A stretch of 36,191 bases of DNA, taken from NCBI GenBank assembly GCA_028279425.1, contig JANQNV010000265.1:1-36191 (forward strand), given 5' to 3'. Each line of letters opens with the position of its first letter. Position 1 is the stretch's first letter. Shown here piece after piece: positions 8,249 to 16,992 of the stretch. A program made the translations under genes and the position numbers. Origin of the DNA: Longimicrobiales bacterium (lineage in GTDB: Bacteria; Gemmatimonadota; Gemmatimonadetes; Longimicrobiales; Gaopeijiaceae). Below the pieces are notes generated by a model. The model was not told the DNA's origin. It was given only the letters and a program-made list of their open reading frames with translations, and ran no database searches.

Positions 8249-8772
8249 TGGCCAGAGACAGAAAGCAGAGCCGGGACCGGGATTCGAACCTGGTCGAGAA
8301 CGTCATCCACATCAATCGCGTCGCGAAGGTGGTGAAGGGTGGGCGGCGCTTCTCCTTCTCGGCCCTCGTGGCGGTCGGCGACCAGGCCGGCAACGTCGGG
8401 ATTTCGCTCGCCAAGGCGAACGAGGTGTCGGAGGCCATCCGCAAGGCCCTCGATCGGGCTCGGCGGAGTATGGTGAAGGTGCCGGTCGTCAACGGGACCA
8501 TTCCGCACGGCATCCTCGGTCAATGGGGAGCGGGGCAGGTGCTCCTGCGTCCGGCGGCGCCCGGTACGGGCGTCATCGCGGGCGGGGCGGTCCGCGCCGT
8601 GCTCGAGGCCGCCGGGGTGACCGATGTGCTCACCAAGAGTCTGGGAACGAACAACCCGATCAACGTCGCCCGCGCAACCATGCAGGGGCTGACGCACCTC
8701 GTCACGGCCGAGCAGGCTGCGGCGGAACGGGGGATTTCGGTCGAAGAGCTGGGAGTGGCCCGTCATGGCTGA
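8248..8772 (+). CDS. rpsE: 30S ribosomal protein S5
   Basis: S5 affects decoding accuracy and helps form the mRNA entry helicase. The 174-residue product has the dsRNA-binding-like N-domain with [20 protein letters not shown], then GLAKANEV-type sequence ([18 protein letters not shown]). The C-domain has [20 protein letters not shown] and [20 protein letters not shown]. Its last eight bases overlap the start of rpmD. Confidence 0.98.
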   Translation: MARDRKQSRDRDSNLVENVIHINRVAKVVKGGRRFSFSALVAVGDQAGNVGISLAKANEVSEAIRKALDRARRSMVKVPVVNGTIPHGILGQWGAGQVLLRPAAPGTGVIAGGAVRAVLEAAGVTDVLTKSLGTNNPINVARATMQGLTHLVTAEQAAAERGISVEELGVARHG

Positions 8773-8959
8773 ATCGAAGAAGCTCCACATCACGCAGGTC
8801 CGCAGTGGGATCGGGCGACAGACGAAGCACCGTCGCACGCTCGAGGCCCTCGGGATCCGTCGCCATCAGCAGAGTGTAGTCCACGACGACACGCCCGCGA
8901 TTCGCGGGATGCTTCGCCAGGTGAGCTACCTCGTCTCGGTCGAAGAGATCGAGGAGTAA
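8765..8959 (+). CDS. rpmD: 50S ribosomal protein L30
   Basis: L30 is a small 50S protein. The 64-residue product (E. coli 59) has [19 protein letters not shown], the family signature, followed by [20 protein letters not shown] and a C-terminal [12 protein letters not shown]. It overlaps the end of rpsE by eight bases and precedes rplO by nine, the standard spc order. Its GAGCTGGGAG region inside rpsE can serve as ribosome-binding site. Confidence 0.96.
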   Translation: MAESKKLHITQVRSGIGRQTKHRRTLEALGIRRHQQSVVHDDTPAIRGMLRQVSYLVSVEEIEE

Positions 8960-8968
8960 GGGGGAATC

Positions 8969-9424
8969 ATGGCTGAATTGCATGACCTGAGCCCGGTACC
9001 CGGCTCTCGCAAGAACCGCAAGCGCGTCGGCCGCGGGCCCGGTTCGGGCACCGGCAAGACGTCGGGGCGCGGTGAGAAGGGTCAGAAGGCTCGCTCGGGC
9101 GGAGGGATCCCGGCCGGATTCGAGGGTGGGCAGATGCCGCTCCACCGCCGGATCCCCAAGCGCGGCTTCACGAACTTCAATCGGGTCGAGTATCAGGTGG
9201 TCAACGTTGGATCGCTCGATGCGCTCGGGGGTGCCGTGGATGGTCGGGCCCTTCGTGACGCCGGGCTGGTCCGCTCGCTCCGGCAACCGATCAAGATCCT
9301 GGGTGACGGCGAGCTCTCGACGGCCGTGCAGGTGACCGCGCACGCCTTCAGCAAGAGCGCCCGCGCGAAGATCGAGGCCGCGGGCGGTTCCGCTACGGTG
9401 CTCGGCGCCGCGGATCAGGCGTAG
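8969..9424 (+). CDS. rplO: 50S ribosomal protein L15
   Basis: L15 is a late-assembly 50S protein with a long basic extension that enters 23S rRNA. The 151-residue product starts [20 protein letters not shown]. It continues with [20 protein letters not shown] and [17 protein letters not shown], all diagnostic. A GGGGGAAT ribosome-binding site precedes the ATG. The C-terminal half has the usual globular domain ending in an Ala/Gly-rich segment. secY follows after six bases. Confidence 0.97.
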   Translation: MAELHDLSPVPGSRKNRKRVGRGPGSGTGKTSGRGEKGQKARSGGGIPAGFEGGQMPLHRRIPKRGFTNFNRVEYQVVNVGSLDALGGAVDGRALRDAGLVRSLRQPIKILGDGELSTAVQVTAHAFSKSARAKIEAAGGSATVLGAADQA

Positions 9425-9430
9425 TTCGCG

Positions 9431-10744
9431 ATGGACAACTGGCTCGCGAAGCTGTGGCGATCTCCCGAGGTCCGTGAGAAGCTGACCTTCACGGTCTTCA
9501 TGCTCCTGATCTACCGGATCGGTGCCCACATCGCGGTTCCGGGCCTCGACGTGACCGCGCTGCAGGAGCAGTTCGGTCAGCTTCAGGGGACCCTGTTCGG
9601 CGTCTACGACATGTTCACCGGGGGCGGACTGAGCCGTGCGACGATCTTCGCGCTCGGCATCATGCCGTATATCTCGGCGTCGATCATGTTCCAGCTCCTC
9701 GCCGCCGTCTTCCCGACGGTCGAGAAGCTGCAGAAGGACGGAGACGACGGCCGGAAGAAGCTCACCCAGTGGACCCGCTACACCACCGTCGCCCTGGCGG
9801 CCATGCAGGGATACGGCTACGCGGCGTTCCTCCAGAGCTTCCCCGATGCGGTGCGGTCGCCGGGCATCATGTTCGTGTTCACCACGGTGCTCATGCTCAC
9901 CGTGGGTGCCGTGTTCGTGATGTGGCTCGGTGAGCAGATCACGGATCGGGGCGTGGGCAACGGGATGAGTCTGCTGATCTTCTTCAGCATCATCCAGGGT
10001 CTGCCGAGCGAGATGGTTCGCACCTGGGAGTCGTTCCGCCTCGGGGAGATCGGGCCCTTCGCCCTCGCCGCCCTGGTCGCGGTGATCATCGCGGTGAGCG
10101 CCGGTGTCGTCGCGATGACGATGGCCGCGCGGAAGATCCCGGTTCAGATCCCGCGCAAGGTCGTGGGGCGGGGTCGGATCCAGGAGGGACAGAAGAGCTT
10201 CATCCCGCTGCGCGTGAACTCGGCGGGCGTGATGCCGATCATCTTCGCCCAGTCGTTCATCATCGTGCCGGGTACGATCGCCGCCTTCAGCTCGTTCGCG
10301 TTCCTGAACTCGCTGTCCGACATCTTCCAGCCGAACAACTGGATCTACTACACGACGTACGGGCTCCTGATTCTGTTCTTCACGTACTTCTACACTGCGA
10401 TCATCTTCAACCCGGTGGATCTCGCGGAGAACCTGAAGAAGCAGGGGGCGTTCGTGCCCGGTGTGAAGCCGGGTGCTCGTACGGCGGAGTACATCGACCG
10501 GGTCCTGACCCGGGTGACGTTGCCGGGTTCGATCTACCTCGCGCTGATCGCGCTTCTGCCGTTCTGGATCTTCGACATCTTCGGCATCACGACGTTCATC
10601 TTCGGAGGCACGAGCCTCCTGATCGTCGTCGGCGTCGGGCTCGACACCGTGCAACAGATCCAGCAGCTCCTGCTGGTTCGCCACTACGACGGCTTCATGA
10701 AGAAGGGTCGGGTGAAGATGCGCGGTCGTCAGCGCTACATGTAG
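9431..10744 (+). CDS. secY: Protein translocase channel subunit SecY
   Basis: SecY is the membrane pore of the Sec translocon, working with SecE/SecG and with SecA, which is also encoded in this window (22005-25343). The 437-residue product has the ten-helix pattern. Signatures include YRIGAHIAVPGLD near residue 27, LGIMPYISASIMFQLLAAVF near residue 75 and DRGVGNGMSLLIFFSIIQGL near residue 175. The basic loop GRGRIQEGQKSFIPLRVNSA follows, and the cytosolic C-terminus is YDGFMKKGRVKMRGRQ. The adk ATG lies nine bases after its stop. Confidence 0.98.
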   Translation: MDNWLAKLWRSPEVREKLTFTVFMLLIYRIGAHIAVPGLDVTALQEQFGQLQGTLFGVYDMFTGGGLSRATIFALGIMPYISASIMFQLLAAVFPTVEKLQKDGDDGRKKLTQWTRYTTVALAAMQGYGYAAFLQSFPDAVRSPGIMFVFTTVLMLTVGAVFVMWLGEQITDRGVGNGMSLLIFFSIIQGLPSEMVRTWESFRLGEIGPFALAALVAVIIAVSAGVVAMTMAARKIPVQIPRKVVGRGRIQEGQKSFIPLRVNSAGVMPIIFAQSFIIVPGTIAAFSSFAFLNSLSDIFQPNNWIYYTTYGLLILFFTYFYTAIIFNPVDLAENLKKQGAFVPGVKPGARTAEYIDRVLTRVTLPGSIYLALIALLPFWIFDIFGITTFIFGGTSLLIVVGVGLDTVQQIQQLLLVRHYDGFMKKGRVKMRGRQRYM

Positions 10745-10753
10745 GGGCGGGCG

Positions 10754-11404
10754 ATGATCGTCATTCTGCTCGGTCCCCCTGGCGTCGGGAAGGGTACCCA
10801 GGGCGTGATCCTCTGTGAGCGCACCGGGCTCCGCCACCTCTCGACCGGCGATCTCCTGCGCAGGGCTCGCCGCGAGGGTACGCCGCTCGGCAAGGAAGCC
10901 CAGGGATACATGGACCGGGGCGAGCTCGTGCCGGACTCCGTGATCATCGGGATGGTGCGCGAGGCGCTCGCGACCGCGTCGGGCCCCGGCGTCGTCTTCG
11001 ACGGCTTCCCGCGCACGGTCGCGCAGGCGGAGGCACTCGACCAGGTGCTCGGCGAGCTCGGCCGTGACGTCGGCCGGGTGATGGTGCTCCGCGCAGACGA
11101 CGAGGTGCTCGTGAAGCGCCTCGCGGGACGGCGGAGCTGCACGGAGTGTGGCGCGGTCTTCAACGTGCACTTCAATCCGCCGGCGCAGGAAAACGTCTGC
11201 GACCGATGCGCTTCGCAGCTGACCCACCGTGCCGACGACAACCCCGAAACGGTTCGCAACCGCCTCGAGGTGTACCGCGAGCTGACCGAGCCGCTCATCG
11301 CCTTCTACGAGGACGCGGGGGCGCCGGTGCGCTACATCGAGGGTGATCAGCCGGTCGACGACGTCCAGCAGGCGCTCGCTGCGGCGCTGGACGACGACTC
11401 GTGA
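10754..11404 (+). CDS. adk: Adenylate kinase with zinc-type LID
   Basis: Adenylate kinase catalyses ATP + AMP = 2 ADP in the cytosol. The 216-residue product has the P-loop GPPGVGKGTQ at 7-16, the AMP-binding LRHLSTGDLLR and FDGFPRTVAQAEAL. It is a long-form enzyme: the LID carries Cys129, Cys132, Cys149 and Cys152, the four-cysteine zinc site known from many Gram-positive and deep-branching adenylate kinases and absent in E. coli. The stop overlaps the map GTG in a GTGA, so the pair is coupled. The secY-adk-map order is standard. Confidence 0.97.
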   Translation: MIVILLGPPGVGKGTQGVILCERTGLRHLSTGDLLRRARREGTPLGKEAQGYMDRGELVPDSVIIGMVREALATASGPGVVFDGFPRTVAQAEALDQVLGELGRDVGRVMVLRADDEVLVKRLAGRRSCTECGAVFNVHFNPPAQENVCDRCASQLTHRADDNPETVRNRLEVYRELTEPLIAFYEDAGAPVRYIEGDQPVDDVQQALAAALDDDS

Positions 11405-12198
11405 TCCATCTTCGCAGCGACGCCGAAATCGCGTCGATCGGGCGCGGCGGGTCGATCATCGGCTCGCTCTTCGCTCTTCTCGCCGAGAGGGTGGTGCCCG
11501 GGGTGTCGACCGGCGAACTCGACCGGATCAGCGAAGACTTCATCCGTTCGCACGAGGGGGCGATCCCTGCGTTTCAGGGCCTCTACGGTTTCCCGGGCGC
11601 CGTGTGTATCTCGGTCAACGAGGAGATCGTGCACGGCATTCCGAAGCCGGACCGACGCCTCTCGGAAGGGGACATCGTCTCGGTCGACGTCGGAGTGAAG
11701 CTCGACGGCTGGTGCTCCGACTCGGCGTGGACCTTTCCCGTGGGGCGCGTGGACGCTGCGGTAGAGGCGCTGTTGCGCCACACCGAGGCCGCCCTGGATG
11801 CTGCGGTCGCCGCCGCCGTGGTCGGCCATCACGTAGGCGACATCGGTGCTGCGGTCGTCCAGTCGGTGAAGGGCACAGGTCTGGGGATCGTTCGCGACCT
11901 GGTGGGCCATGGGGTGGGTCGGGACGTGCACGAGGAGCCACAGGTACCCAATGTCGGGCGCCCCGGGTACGGGCCGCCCCTCCGCGCAGGCATGGTGCTC
12001 GCCATCGAGCCGATGTTGTCGCTCGGCACGGATCGGATCCGCACGCTCGACGACCGTTGGACGGTGGTGACCGCCGACGGAAGTCGTTCCGCGCACTTCG
12101 AGCATACGGTGGCCGTCACCGAGACCGGACCGAGGATCCTGACGGGCGCCGGAATCCAGGCACAGGCGGGCGCGAATACGGGCCTGTCGACGCCTTGA
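11401..12198 (+). CDS. map: Methionine aminopeptidase, type I
   Basis: This enzyme removes the initiator methionine from new proteins. The 265-residue product has all expected residues: His78 in the EEIVHGIP motif, the metal ligands Asp96, Asp107, His170 in GHGVGRDVHEEPQV, Glu203 in AIEPM, and Glu234 in FEHTV. It lacks the N-terminal zinc-finger and SH3-binding extension of some forms. The GTG start overlaps the adk stop by four bases. Its stop codon lies inside the -35 element of the promoter that drives rpmJ. In many bacteria infA comes next, but there is no room for it here. Confidence 0.97.
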   Translation: MIHLRSDAEIASIGRGGSIIGSLFALLAERVVPGVSTGELDRISEDFIRSHEGAIPAFQGLYGFPGAVCISVNEEIVHGIPKPDRRLSEGDIVSVDVGVKLDGWCSDSAWTFPVGRVDAAVEALLRHTEAALDAAVAAAVVGHHVGDIGAAVVQSVKGTGLGIVRDLVGHGVGRDVHEEPQVPNVGRPGYGPPLRAGMVLAIEPMLSLGTDRIRTLDDRWTVVTADGSRSAHFEHTVAVTETGPRILTGAGIQAQAGANTGLSTP

Positions 12199-12223
12199 AT
12201 CGTCCACCAGCCCTGGTTATCAT
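12195..12223 (+). promoter_or_regulatory. Sigma-70-type promoter ahead of rpmJ-rpsM
   Basis: TTGAAT at 12195-12200 and TATCAT at 12218-12223 are separated by exactly 17 bases. They match four and five of six consensus positions. Transcription would start near 12230, about 29 bases before the rpmJ ATG. It is AT-richer than the surrounding DNA and sits where infA is usually found. It would give the alpha-operon part of the cluster its own transcription. Confidence 0.6.
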
Positions 12224-12258
12224 ATCAAGCTCTGCCAGATTCGCATGTGGGGTGCACA

Positions 12259-12375
12259 ATGAAGGTTCGTAGCAGCGTCAAGCCGATCTGTGACTACTGC
12301 AAGGTGATTCGTCGCCGCGGAGTGGTTCGCATCATCTGCAGCCGAAACCCGAAGCATAAGCAGCGGCAGGGATAA
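12259..12375 (+). CDS. rpmJ: 50S ribosomal protein L36 (zinc-binding form)
   Basis: L36 is the smallest 50S protein and helps stabilise 23S rRNA folds. The 38-residue product reads [20 protein letters not shown] and ends [12 protein letters not shown]. It keeps the zinc ribbon, with Cys11, Cys14, Cys27 and the C-terminal histidine, so it is the zinc-containing paralogue type. A short TGGGG serves as a weak ribosome-binding site. It lies just after the promoter at 12195-12223 and three bases before rpsM. Confidence 0.96.
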   Translation: MKVRSSVKPICDYCKVIRRRGVVRIICSRNPKHKQRQG

Positions 12376-12378
12376 TCC

Positions 12379-12756
12379 ATGGCTCGTATCGCCGGTGTCG
12401 ACCTCCCCCGTGGGAAGCGCATTCAAGTCGCTCTCACGTACATCTTCGGGATCGGGAACTCCCGCGCTCTCGAGATTCTCGAGGCCACGGGGATCGACCC
12501 CAACGCCCGCACCCAGGAACTGGGTGACGACGACGTGAATCGGATTCGTCGCCACATCGAGACGTTCAAGGTCGAAGGCGCCCTGCGTACCGAGATCTCG
12601 ATGAACATCAAGCGTCTCATGGACATCGGGTGTTACCGCGGGCTTCGCCATCGCCGGGGGCTCCCGGTGCGAGGACAGCGGACGCACACGAACGCCCGCA
12701 CGCACAAGGGTGGTCGTCGTCCGATCGCCGGTAAGAAGAAGGCTCCGAAGAAGTAG
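12379..12756 (+). CDS. rpsM: 30S ribosomal protein S13
   Basis: S13 lies in the 30S head, contacts S19, and bridges to L5 and the P-site tRNA. The 125-residue product starts [20 protein letters not shown]. It has the helix-hairpin-helix [14 protein letters not shown], then [19 protein letters not shown] and TNARTHKG, with a lysine-rich tail that would touch tRNA. It opens the standard rpsM-rpsK-rpsD-rpoA-rplQ order after rpmJ. Confidence 0.98.
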   Translation: MARIAGVDLPRGKRIQVALTYIFGIGNSRALEILEATGIDPNARTQELGDDDVNRIRRHIETFKVEGALRTEISMNIKRLMDIGCYRGLRHRRGLPVRGQRTHTNARTHKGGRRPIAGKKKAPKK

Positions 12757-12788
12757 ACATTCGCCAGGACTGAAGAGGAAATCCTATC

Positions 12789-13181
12789 GTGGCCAAGGGC
12801 AAGCCGACCCGCGCCAAGCGCACGAAGAAGGTCGTAGAGGCCGACGGCGTCGCGCACATTCAGGCGACGTTCAACAACACGCTGATCACCATCACCGACT
12901 CTCGCGGCAATGCGGTCGTGTGGGGATCGGCGGGCAAGGCCGGCTTCAAGGGGTCGAAGAAGTCGACGCCCTTCGCCGCCACGGTCGCAGCGGAGCAGGC
13001 CGGTCGCGAGGCCGTGACGCTCGGCGTTCGTCGCGTGTCCGTCCGGGTCCAGGGGCCCGGGTCGGGACGGGAATCCGCCATCCAGGCTCTGGCTTCCGCC
13101 GGGCTTCACATCAGCTCGATCCAGGATGTGACGCCTCTTCCGCACAACGGATGCCGGCCGCCCAAGAAGCGCCGGGTCTGA
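12789..13181 (+). CDS. rpsK: 30S ribosomal protein S11
   Basis: S11 sits on the 30S platform near the mRNA exit. The 130-residue product starts at a GTG. It has [19 protein letters not shown], then SSGS-type sequence ([20 protein letters not shown]), [20 protein letters not shown] and the C-terminal [18 protein letters not shown], which is diagnostic. A GAGGAAATCC ribosome-binding region precedes the start. It follows rpsM by 32 bases and precedes rpsD by ten. Confidence 0.98.
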   Translation: MAKGKPTRAKRTKKVVEADGVAHIQATFNNTLITITDSRGNAVVWGSAGKAGFKGSKKSTPFAATVAAEQAGREAVTLGVRRVSVRVQGPGSGRESAIQALASAGLHISSIQDVTPLPHNGCRPPKKRRV

Positions 13182-13191
13182 GGGGACATCG

Positions 13192-13827
<636 letters not shown>

Positions 13828-13838
13828 ATCGCAGGATG

Positions 13839-13872
13839 GGCCGCCGGGGCTCCGTTCGGGGTCCCGGCGGCC
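13839..13872 (+). terminator. Strong GC hairpin between rpsD and rpoA, attenuator-like
   Basis: GGCCGCCGGG at 13839-13848 pairs perfectly with CCCGGCGGCC at 13863-13872, and two further pairs are possible inside. It starts eleven bases after the rpsD stop. It is followed by GTCTTGCTCG, not a clear T-run, so full termination is doubtful. Partial attenuation, mRNA stabilisation or processing would all fit its position within an operon whose downstream gene is rpoA. Confidence 0.5.
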
Positions 13873-13918
13873 GTCTTGCTCGAAAGTGTTTCCGGTGCTC
13901 AGGCACGAGGAGGAGTTT

Positions 13919-14962
13919 GTGGAGATCGATCTGACCGGACTGGTACTTCCGGAGCGTGTGGAAGCCGCGGAGACGTCGGAAGACGGCCGTTTCGCTCGGT
14001 TCATCGTGGAGCCGCTCGAGCGCGGCTTCGGGCACACGCTCGGGAACTCCGTTCGCCGGGTTCTCCTGTCGTCGCTCCGTGGATCGGCGGTGTGGGGCTT
14101 CCGGATCGACGGTGTGGTGCACGAGCACCAGACGATCCAGGGGGTCGTCGAAGACGTCCACCAGGTCATTCAGAATCTGAAGTCTCTGGTCGTGACCCTC
14201 GCCGACGACGTCGAAGAGGCCACGCTGGAGATCAAGGCCGTGGGTCCAGGAGCCGTGATCGCAGAGCTGATCCAGGCTCCGTCGGGGGTGACGGTACTCG
14301 ATCCCGATCATCACATCATGACGCTCCAGGACGAGCGCGAGCTCAACATCGAGCTGTATGTGAACAAGGGTCGTGGATTCGTCCTCTCCGACCAGCATGA
14401 GCTTCCCCGCGGTGCGCCGGTCGACCTCGTGCGAATCGACGCGGTCTACAATCCGGTGCGCCGGGCGAACTTCTCGGTCGAAGAGACGCGCGTGGGTCAG
14501 CGTACGGACTTCGATCGGTTGACCCTGCACGTGGAGACCGACGGGTCCGTCAGCCCCGAAGACGCGGTGCGATACGCCTCGGGTCTCGTGCGCAAGCACC
14601 TCGAGTACATGCTGTACTTCGGCGAGGGCGGCATTCCGCAGCCCGCGCCTCCCGGAGCCGTCGCCGTGCCGGAGCGCCTCCAGGATCTGTTTTCCCGCCC
14701 GATCGAAGATCTGGCCGAACTCAGCGTACGCTCGCGGAACTCGCTCCAGAAGGAGAACATCCGCACCCTGGGCGACCTGGTGCAGCGCTCCGAGGATGCC
14801 ATGCTCGGGATCGAGAACTTCGGGAAGAAGTCTCTCAAGGAGATTTCCGACTTCCTCGAGGAGCACGGGCTTCGTTTCGGCATGAAGCTCGACGAAGGGG
14901 AAGACGGCCAGCTGTATTTCGTCGAAGAAGAGGAAGAGGTGGAGACCGTCGACGCCGATTGA
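13919..14962 (+). CDS. rpoA: RNA polymerase alpha subunit
   Basis: Alpha dimerises to nucleate RNA polymerase assembly, and its C-terminal domain binds UP elements and activators. The N-domain has EPLERGFGHTLGNSVRRVLL near residue 33. The C-domain has ELSVRSRNSLQKENIRTLGD and FGKKSLKEISDFL; it keeps the DNA-contacting Arg and Asn equivalents of E. coli 265 and 268, with Ser in place of Cys269. A GTG at 13886 is also in frame. The GTG at 13919 is chosen because an AGGAGGAG ribosome-binding site lies just before it and the product opens like the family. The 347-residue chain is longer than in E. coli (329) because of an acidic C-terminal tail. Confidence 0.96.
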   Translation: MEIDLTGLVLPERVEAAETSEDGRFARFIVEPLERGFGHTLGNSVRRVLLSSLRGSAVWGFRIDGVVHEHQTIQGVVEDVHQVIQNLKSLVVTLADDVEEATLEIKAVGPGAVIAELIQAPSGVTVLDPDHHIMTLQDERELNIELYVNKGRGFVLSDQHELPRGAPVDLVRIDAVYNPVRRANFSVEETRVGQRTDFDRLTLHVETDGSVSPEDAVRYASGLVRKHLEYMLYFGEGGIPQPAPPGAVAVPERLQDLFSRPIEDLAELSVRSRNSLQKENIRTLGDLVQRSEDAMLGIENFGKKSLKEISDFLEEHGLRFGMKLDEGEDGQLYFVEEEEEVETVDAD

Positions 14963-15010
14963 GCGCGGCATCCCCCTCGGAGTCCCTGACCTGATTTTCG
15001 GAAGAAGACG

Positions 15011-15364
15011 ATGCGTCATCGCAAGAAGGGTAGAAAGCTCTCCCGCACGGCGAGTCACCGCCGGGCCACGCTGCGCAACATGGCGCAGAGCCTCTTCACG
15101 CACGGGCGCATCGAGACGACGACGGCGAAGGCCAAGGAGCTCCGCCCGTACGCCGAGCGCTTGATCACGCTGGCTCGTCGGGGCGACCTCCACGCCCGCC
15201 GTCTGGCGGGAGCGAAGATCGGCGATCGCGCCGTGCTCGGCCGCCTTTTCGACGAGATCGGACCTCGGTTCGCCGACCGTCCGGGCGGCTACACGCGGAT
15301 TCTGAAGCTGGGTGCGCGGAAGGGCGACGCAGCCGACATGTCGCTCATCGAGTTGGTGGATTAG
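15011..15364 (+). CDS. rplQ: 50S ribosomal protein L17
   Basis: L17 sits near the exit tunnel on the 50S solvent side. The 117-residue product starts [20 protein letters not shown]. It has [19 protein letters not shown] and ends with [20 protein letters not shown], the family's C-terminal signature. A GGAAGAAG ribosome-binding site precedes the ATG. This is the last ribosomal gene of the cluster. The next gene on the same strand starts 46 bases later with no strong terminator between. Confidence 0.97.
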   Translation: MRHRKKGRKLSRTASHRRATLRNMAQSLFTHGRIETTTAKAKELRPYAERLITLARRGDLHARRLAGAKIGDRAVLGRLFDEIGPRFADRPGGYTRILKLGARKGDAADMSLIELVD

Positions 15365-15410
15365 GTTGGTGCCTCCTCACCTCCACTCCAACGGCGAAAG
15401 GAACGCGACC

Positions 15411-15998
15411 ATGGCTCAGATCAGTGCACGACGGGGCGCCACGAACCTCACGGTGCCCCTCATGCTCGGAGCATTCGTTCTCCTGGCGGGCTTCATGTAC
15501 TGGCTCTCGATCACGGCCGAGCCCACCGCCCCCCCGGAGATCGTCGAAGACGAGGAGCCGGTGGTCGAGGAAATGATGGCCGGGACCCTCATCGAGGCCA
15601 GCGCGCTCGAGACCGGGGCGGGCAACTACGTGGGTCAGACGGTCCGGCTCGACGGACTGAATGTCGCGTCGCCGGTGGGCGGGAAGGCCTTCTTCGTCGA
15701 CCTTCCTCGCACGCCGTTCCTCGCGCGCCTCAGCGACGAACTGATTGCGGCGGGTGAAGCGGTGCCGCCCGTCCAGCAGTCGGTGAACATCGTGGGCAGC
15801 GTGGTCGCGATGAACGACAGCATCGTGTCGGCGTGGGCCGAGGCGGGGGACATCACCGACAACGATCGTCTCATGGTCGAGTTCGCGACGCACTTCCTCG
15901 AGGTGCTGGAGATGCAGGCGGAGGGAGGCGCTCCGGAAGCGGCCCCGGCCGGTGGGGAGGAGGCGGCGGGTGCCGAAGGGGCTGGCGCCGGCGACTGA
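15411..15998 (+). CDS. Membrane-anchored protein of unknown function
   Basis: I do not recognise this 195-residue protein. Residues 14-33 form one hydrophobic helix, so it is probably tail-out with a short cytosolic N-terminus. An acidic Pro/Glu linker follows (about 36-55), then a compact domain (60-165). In that domain, GNYVGQTVRLDGLNVASPVG, VDLPRTPFLARL and QQSVNIVGSVVAMND recall a small OB-like beta barrel. The end is a Gly/Ala/Glu-rich low-complexity tail. An AAGGA lies eight bases before the ATG. It follows rplQ closely and may share its transcript; this does not show a ribosomal role. It ends before a strong hairpin. Confidence 0.75.
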   Translation: MAQISARRGATNLTVPLMLGAFVLLAGFMYWLSITAEPTAPPEIVEDEEPVVEEMMAGTLIEASALETGAGNYVGQTVRLDGLNVASPVGGKAFFVDLPRTPFLARLSDELIAAGEAVPPVQQSVNIVGSVVAMNDSIVSAWAEAGDITDNDRLMVEFATHFLEVLEMQAEGGAPEAAPAGGEEAAGAEGAGAGD

Positions 15999-16036
15999 GC
16001 GACGCGGGCCTCGGAGCCGTCGCCCATCCCGAATGC

Positions 16037-16073
16037 CACCGGCCCCCGGCGCTGCCTGCGTCGGGGGCCGGTG
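16037..16073. terminator. Hairpin between two convergent genes
   Basis: A 12-base arm at 16037-16048 pairs perfectly with 16062-16073 around a 13-base loop. It lies between the stop of the + strand gene at 15998 and the stop of the - strand gene at 16078. No T-run follows on either strand. A shared bidirectional terminator is the simplest reading, possibly helped by Rho. Confidence 0.6.
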
Positions 16074-16077
16074 CGCA

Positions 16078-16935
16078 TCAAGGGCTCGACGGGGCGCGTC
16101 GAGCGATCCCACCCGTTTCGTCGCCCGTGCGCCCCGCGCTCGCCAGGAGGAGCACCGGCGCGAGAGCCGCCATGGATCCCCACACGATCCCGAGCGACGG
16201 TGCAGGCGCTCCTCCGGGGACCAGCGCCGCCGCGGCCAGAGCCCACGCCACGACCATCCCGACCTGGATGCGGCGCCGCGACAGCAGCCGGTCGGTGAGG
16301 TCGGCCCGCGTCCGCACCGGGCCGAGCCGGAGGGCCGCGGCGCCGAAGGCGATGAGGATGGCTCCAGTCAGCCAGATGGAGACGGTCACCGGTGGGTTGG
16401 TACGGAGCGCGAGGCCCACGGCTGCTGCAACCAGGCTCCCGAGCCCGAAGAAGGTGTGGCGCCGCGGCCCCTTCGGTTCCAGAAGGCGATCTGCGATCCA
16501 CGTGCATCCTGCGACGGCGAGCAGGGTGGGGGCCACGAGGGCCCACGCGGTGTAGAGGGTCGCGGCGACCACGACGAGACCGTCGACGAGCGTGGCCGGT
16601 AGACCGACCGTACGGTTGACGATTCGCGTGAGGAGAAGCGTCGTAAAGCCCGCAGCAAGAGAGGGTTCGGGCCATACTATCAAGCTCAGGAGCGAAAGAG
16701 CCGATGCTCCGAAGGCGGCCAGCGGGTGATCGGGAGCCAGTTCGCGTGCGAGTGCCCATCCGAGGAACACGGATGCGGCGCCCGTCATGAAGCCGGCGAT
16801 CGGGGAACCGCCCGTAAGCCAGAGGCCGAGAAGTCCCCCCACGGGGACGAGTGCCAGAACGACCCGATTCGTCGGGTAGGTGAAGTCGAGGGGACGTCCG
16901 ATGCCCGAGGGCGGCACAGAGGTGGTGTTCGTCAT
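16078..16935 (-). CDS. Polytopic membrane protein of unknown function
   Basis: The 285-residue product is very hydrophobic, with about eight candidate membrane helices spread from residue 25 to 268. Conserved-looking polar segments between them are LARELAPDHPLAAF and LTRIVNRTVG near residues 62 and 103, and EPKGPRRHTFFGLG near 153. I do not recognise the family, and no enzyme motif is evident. It is the only - strand gene in the first half of the window and has its own divergent start against the dehydrogenase at 17043. Codon use resembles the neighbours, so recent transfer is not indicated. Confidence 0.75.
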   Translation of the reverse strand: MTNTTSVPPSGIGRPLDFTYPTNRVVLALVPVGGLLGLWLTGGSPIAGFMTGAASVFLGWALARELAPDHPLAAFGASALSLLSLIVWPEPSLAAGFTTLLLTRIVNRTVGLPATLVDGLVVVAATLYTAWALVAPTLLAVAGCTWIADRLLEPKGPRRHTFFGLGSLVAAAVGLALRTNPPVTVSIWLTGAILIAFGAAALRLGPVRTRADLTDRLLSRRRIQVGMVVAWALAAAALVPGGAPAPSLGIVWGSMAALAPVLLLASAGRTGDETGGIARRAPSSP

Positions 16936-16992
16936 CCGGGGCGTTCCGCGAGGGTCTTGGACGGGGTGCGAAGGTACCCCGCGGGGCTTGCG

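Noticed and set aside
8702-11227. An 841-codon open frame on the - strand opposite rpmD-rplO-secY-adk
   Set aside because: It lies fully antisense to four well-identified genes, and its product is a His/Arg/Asp-rich string typical of GC-rich mirror frames.
13886-13918. Longer rpoA from the GTG at 13886
   Set aside because: The GTG at 13919 has a strong ribosome-binding site and gives the family N-terminus.
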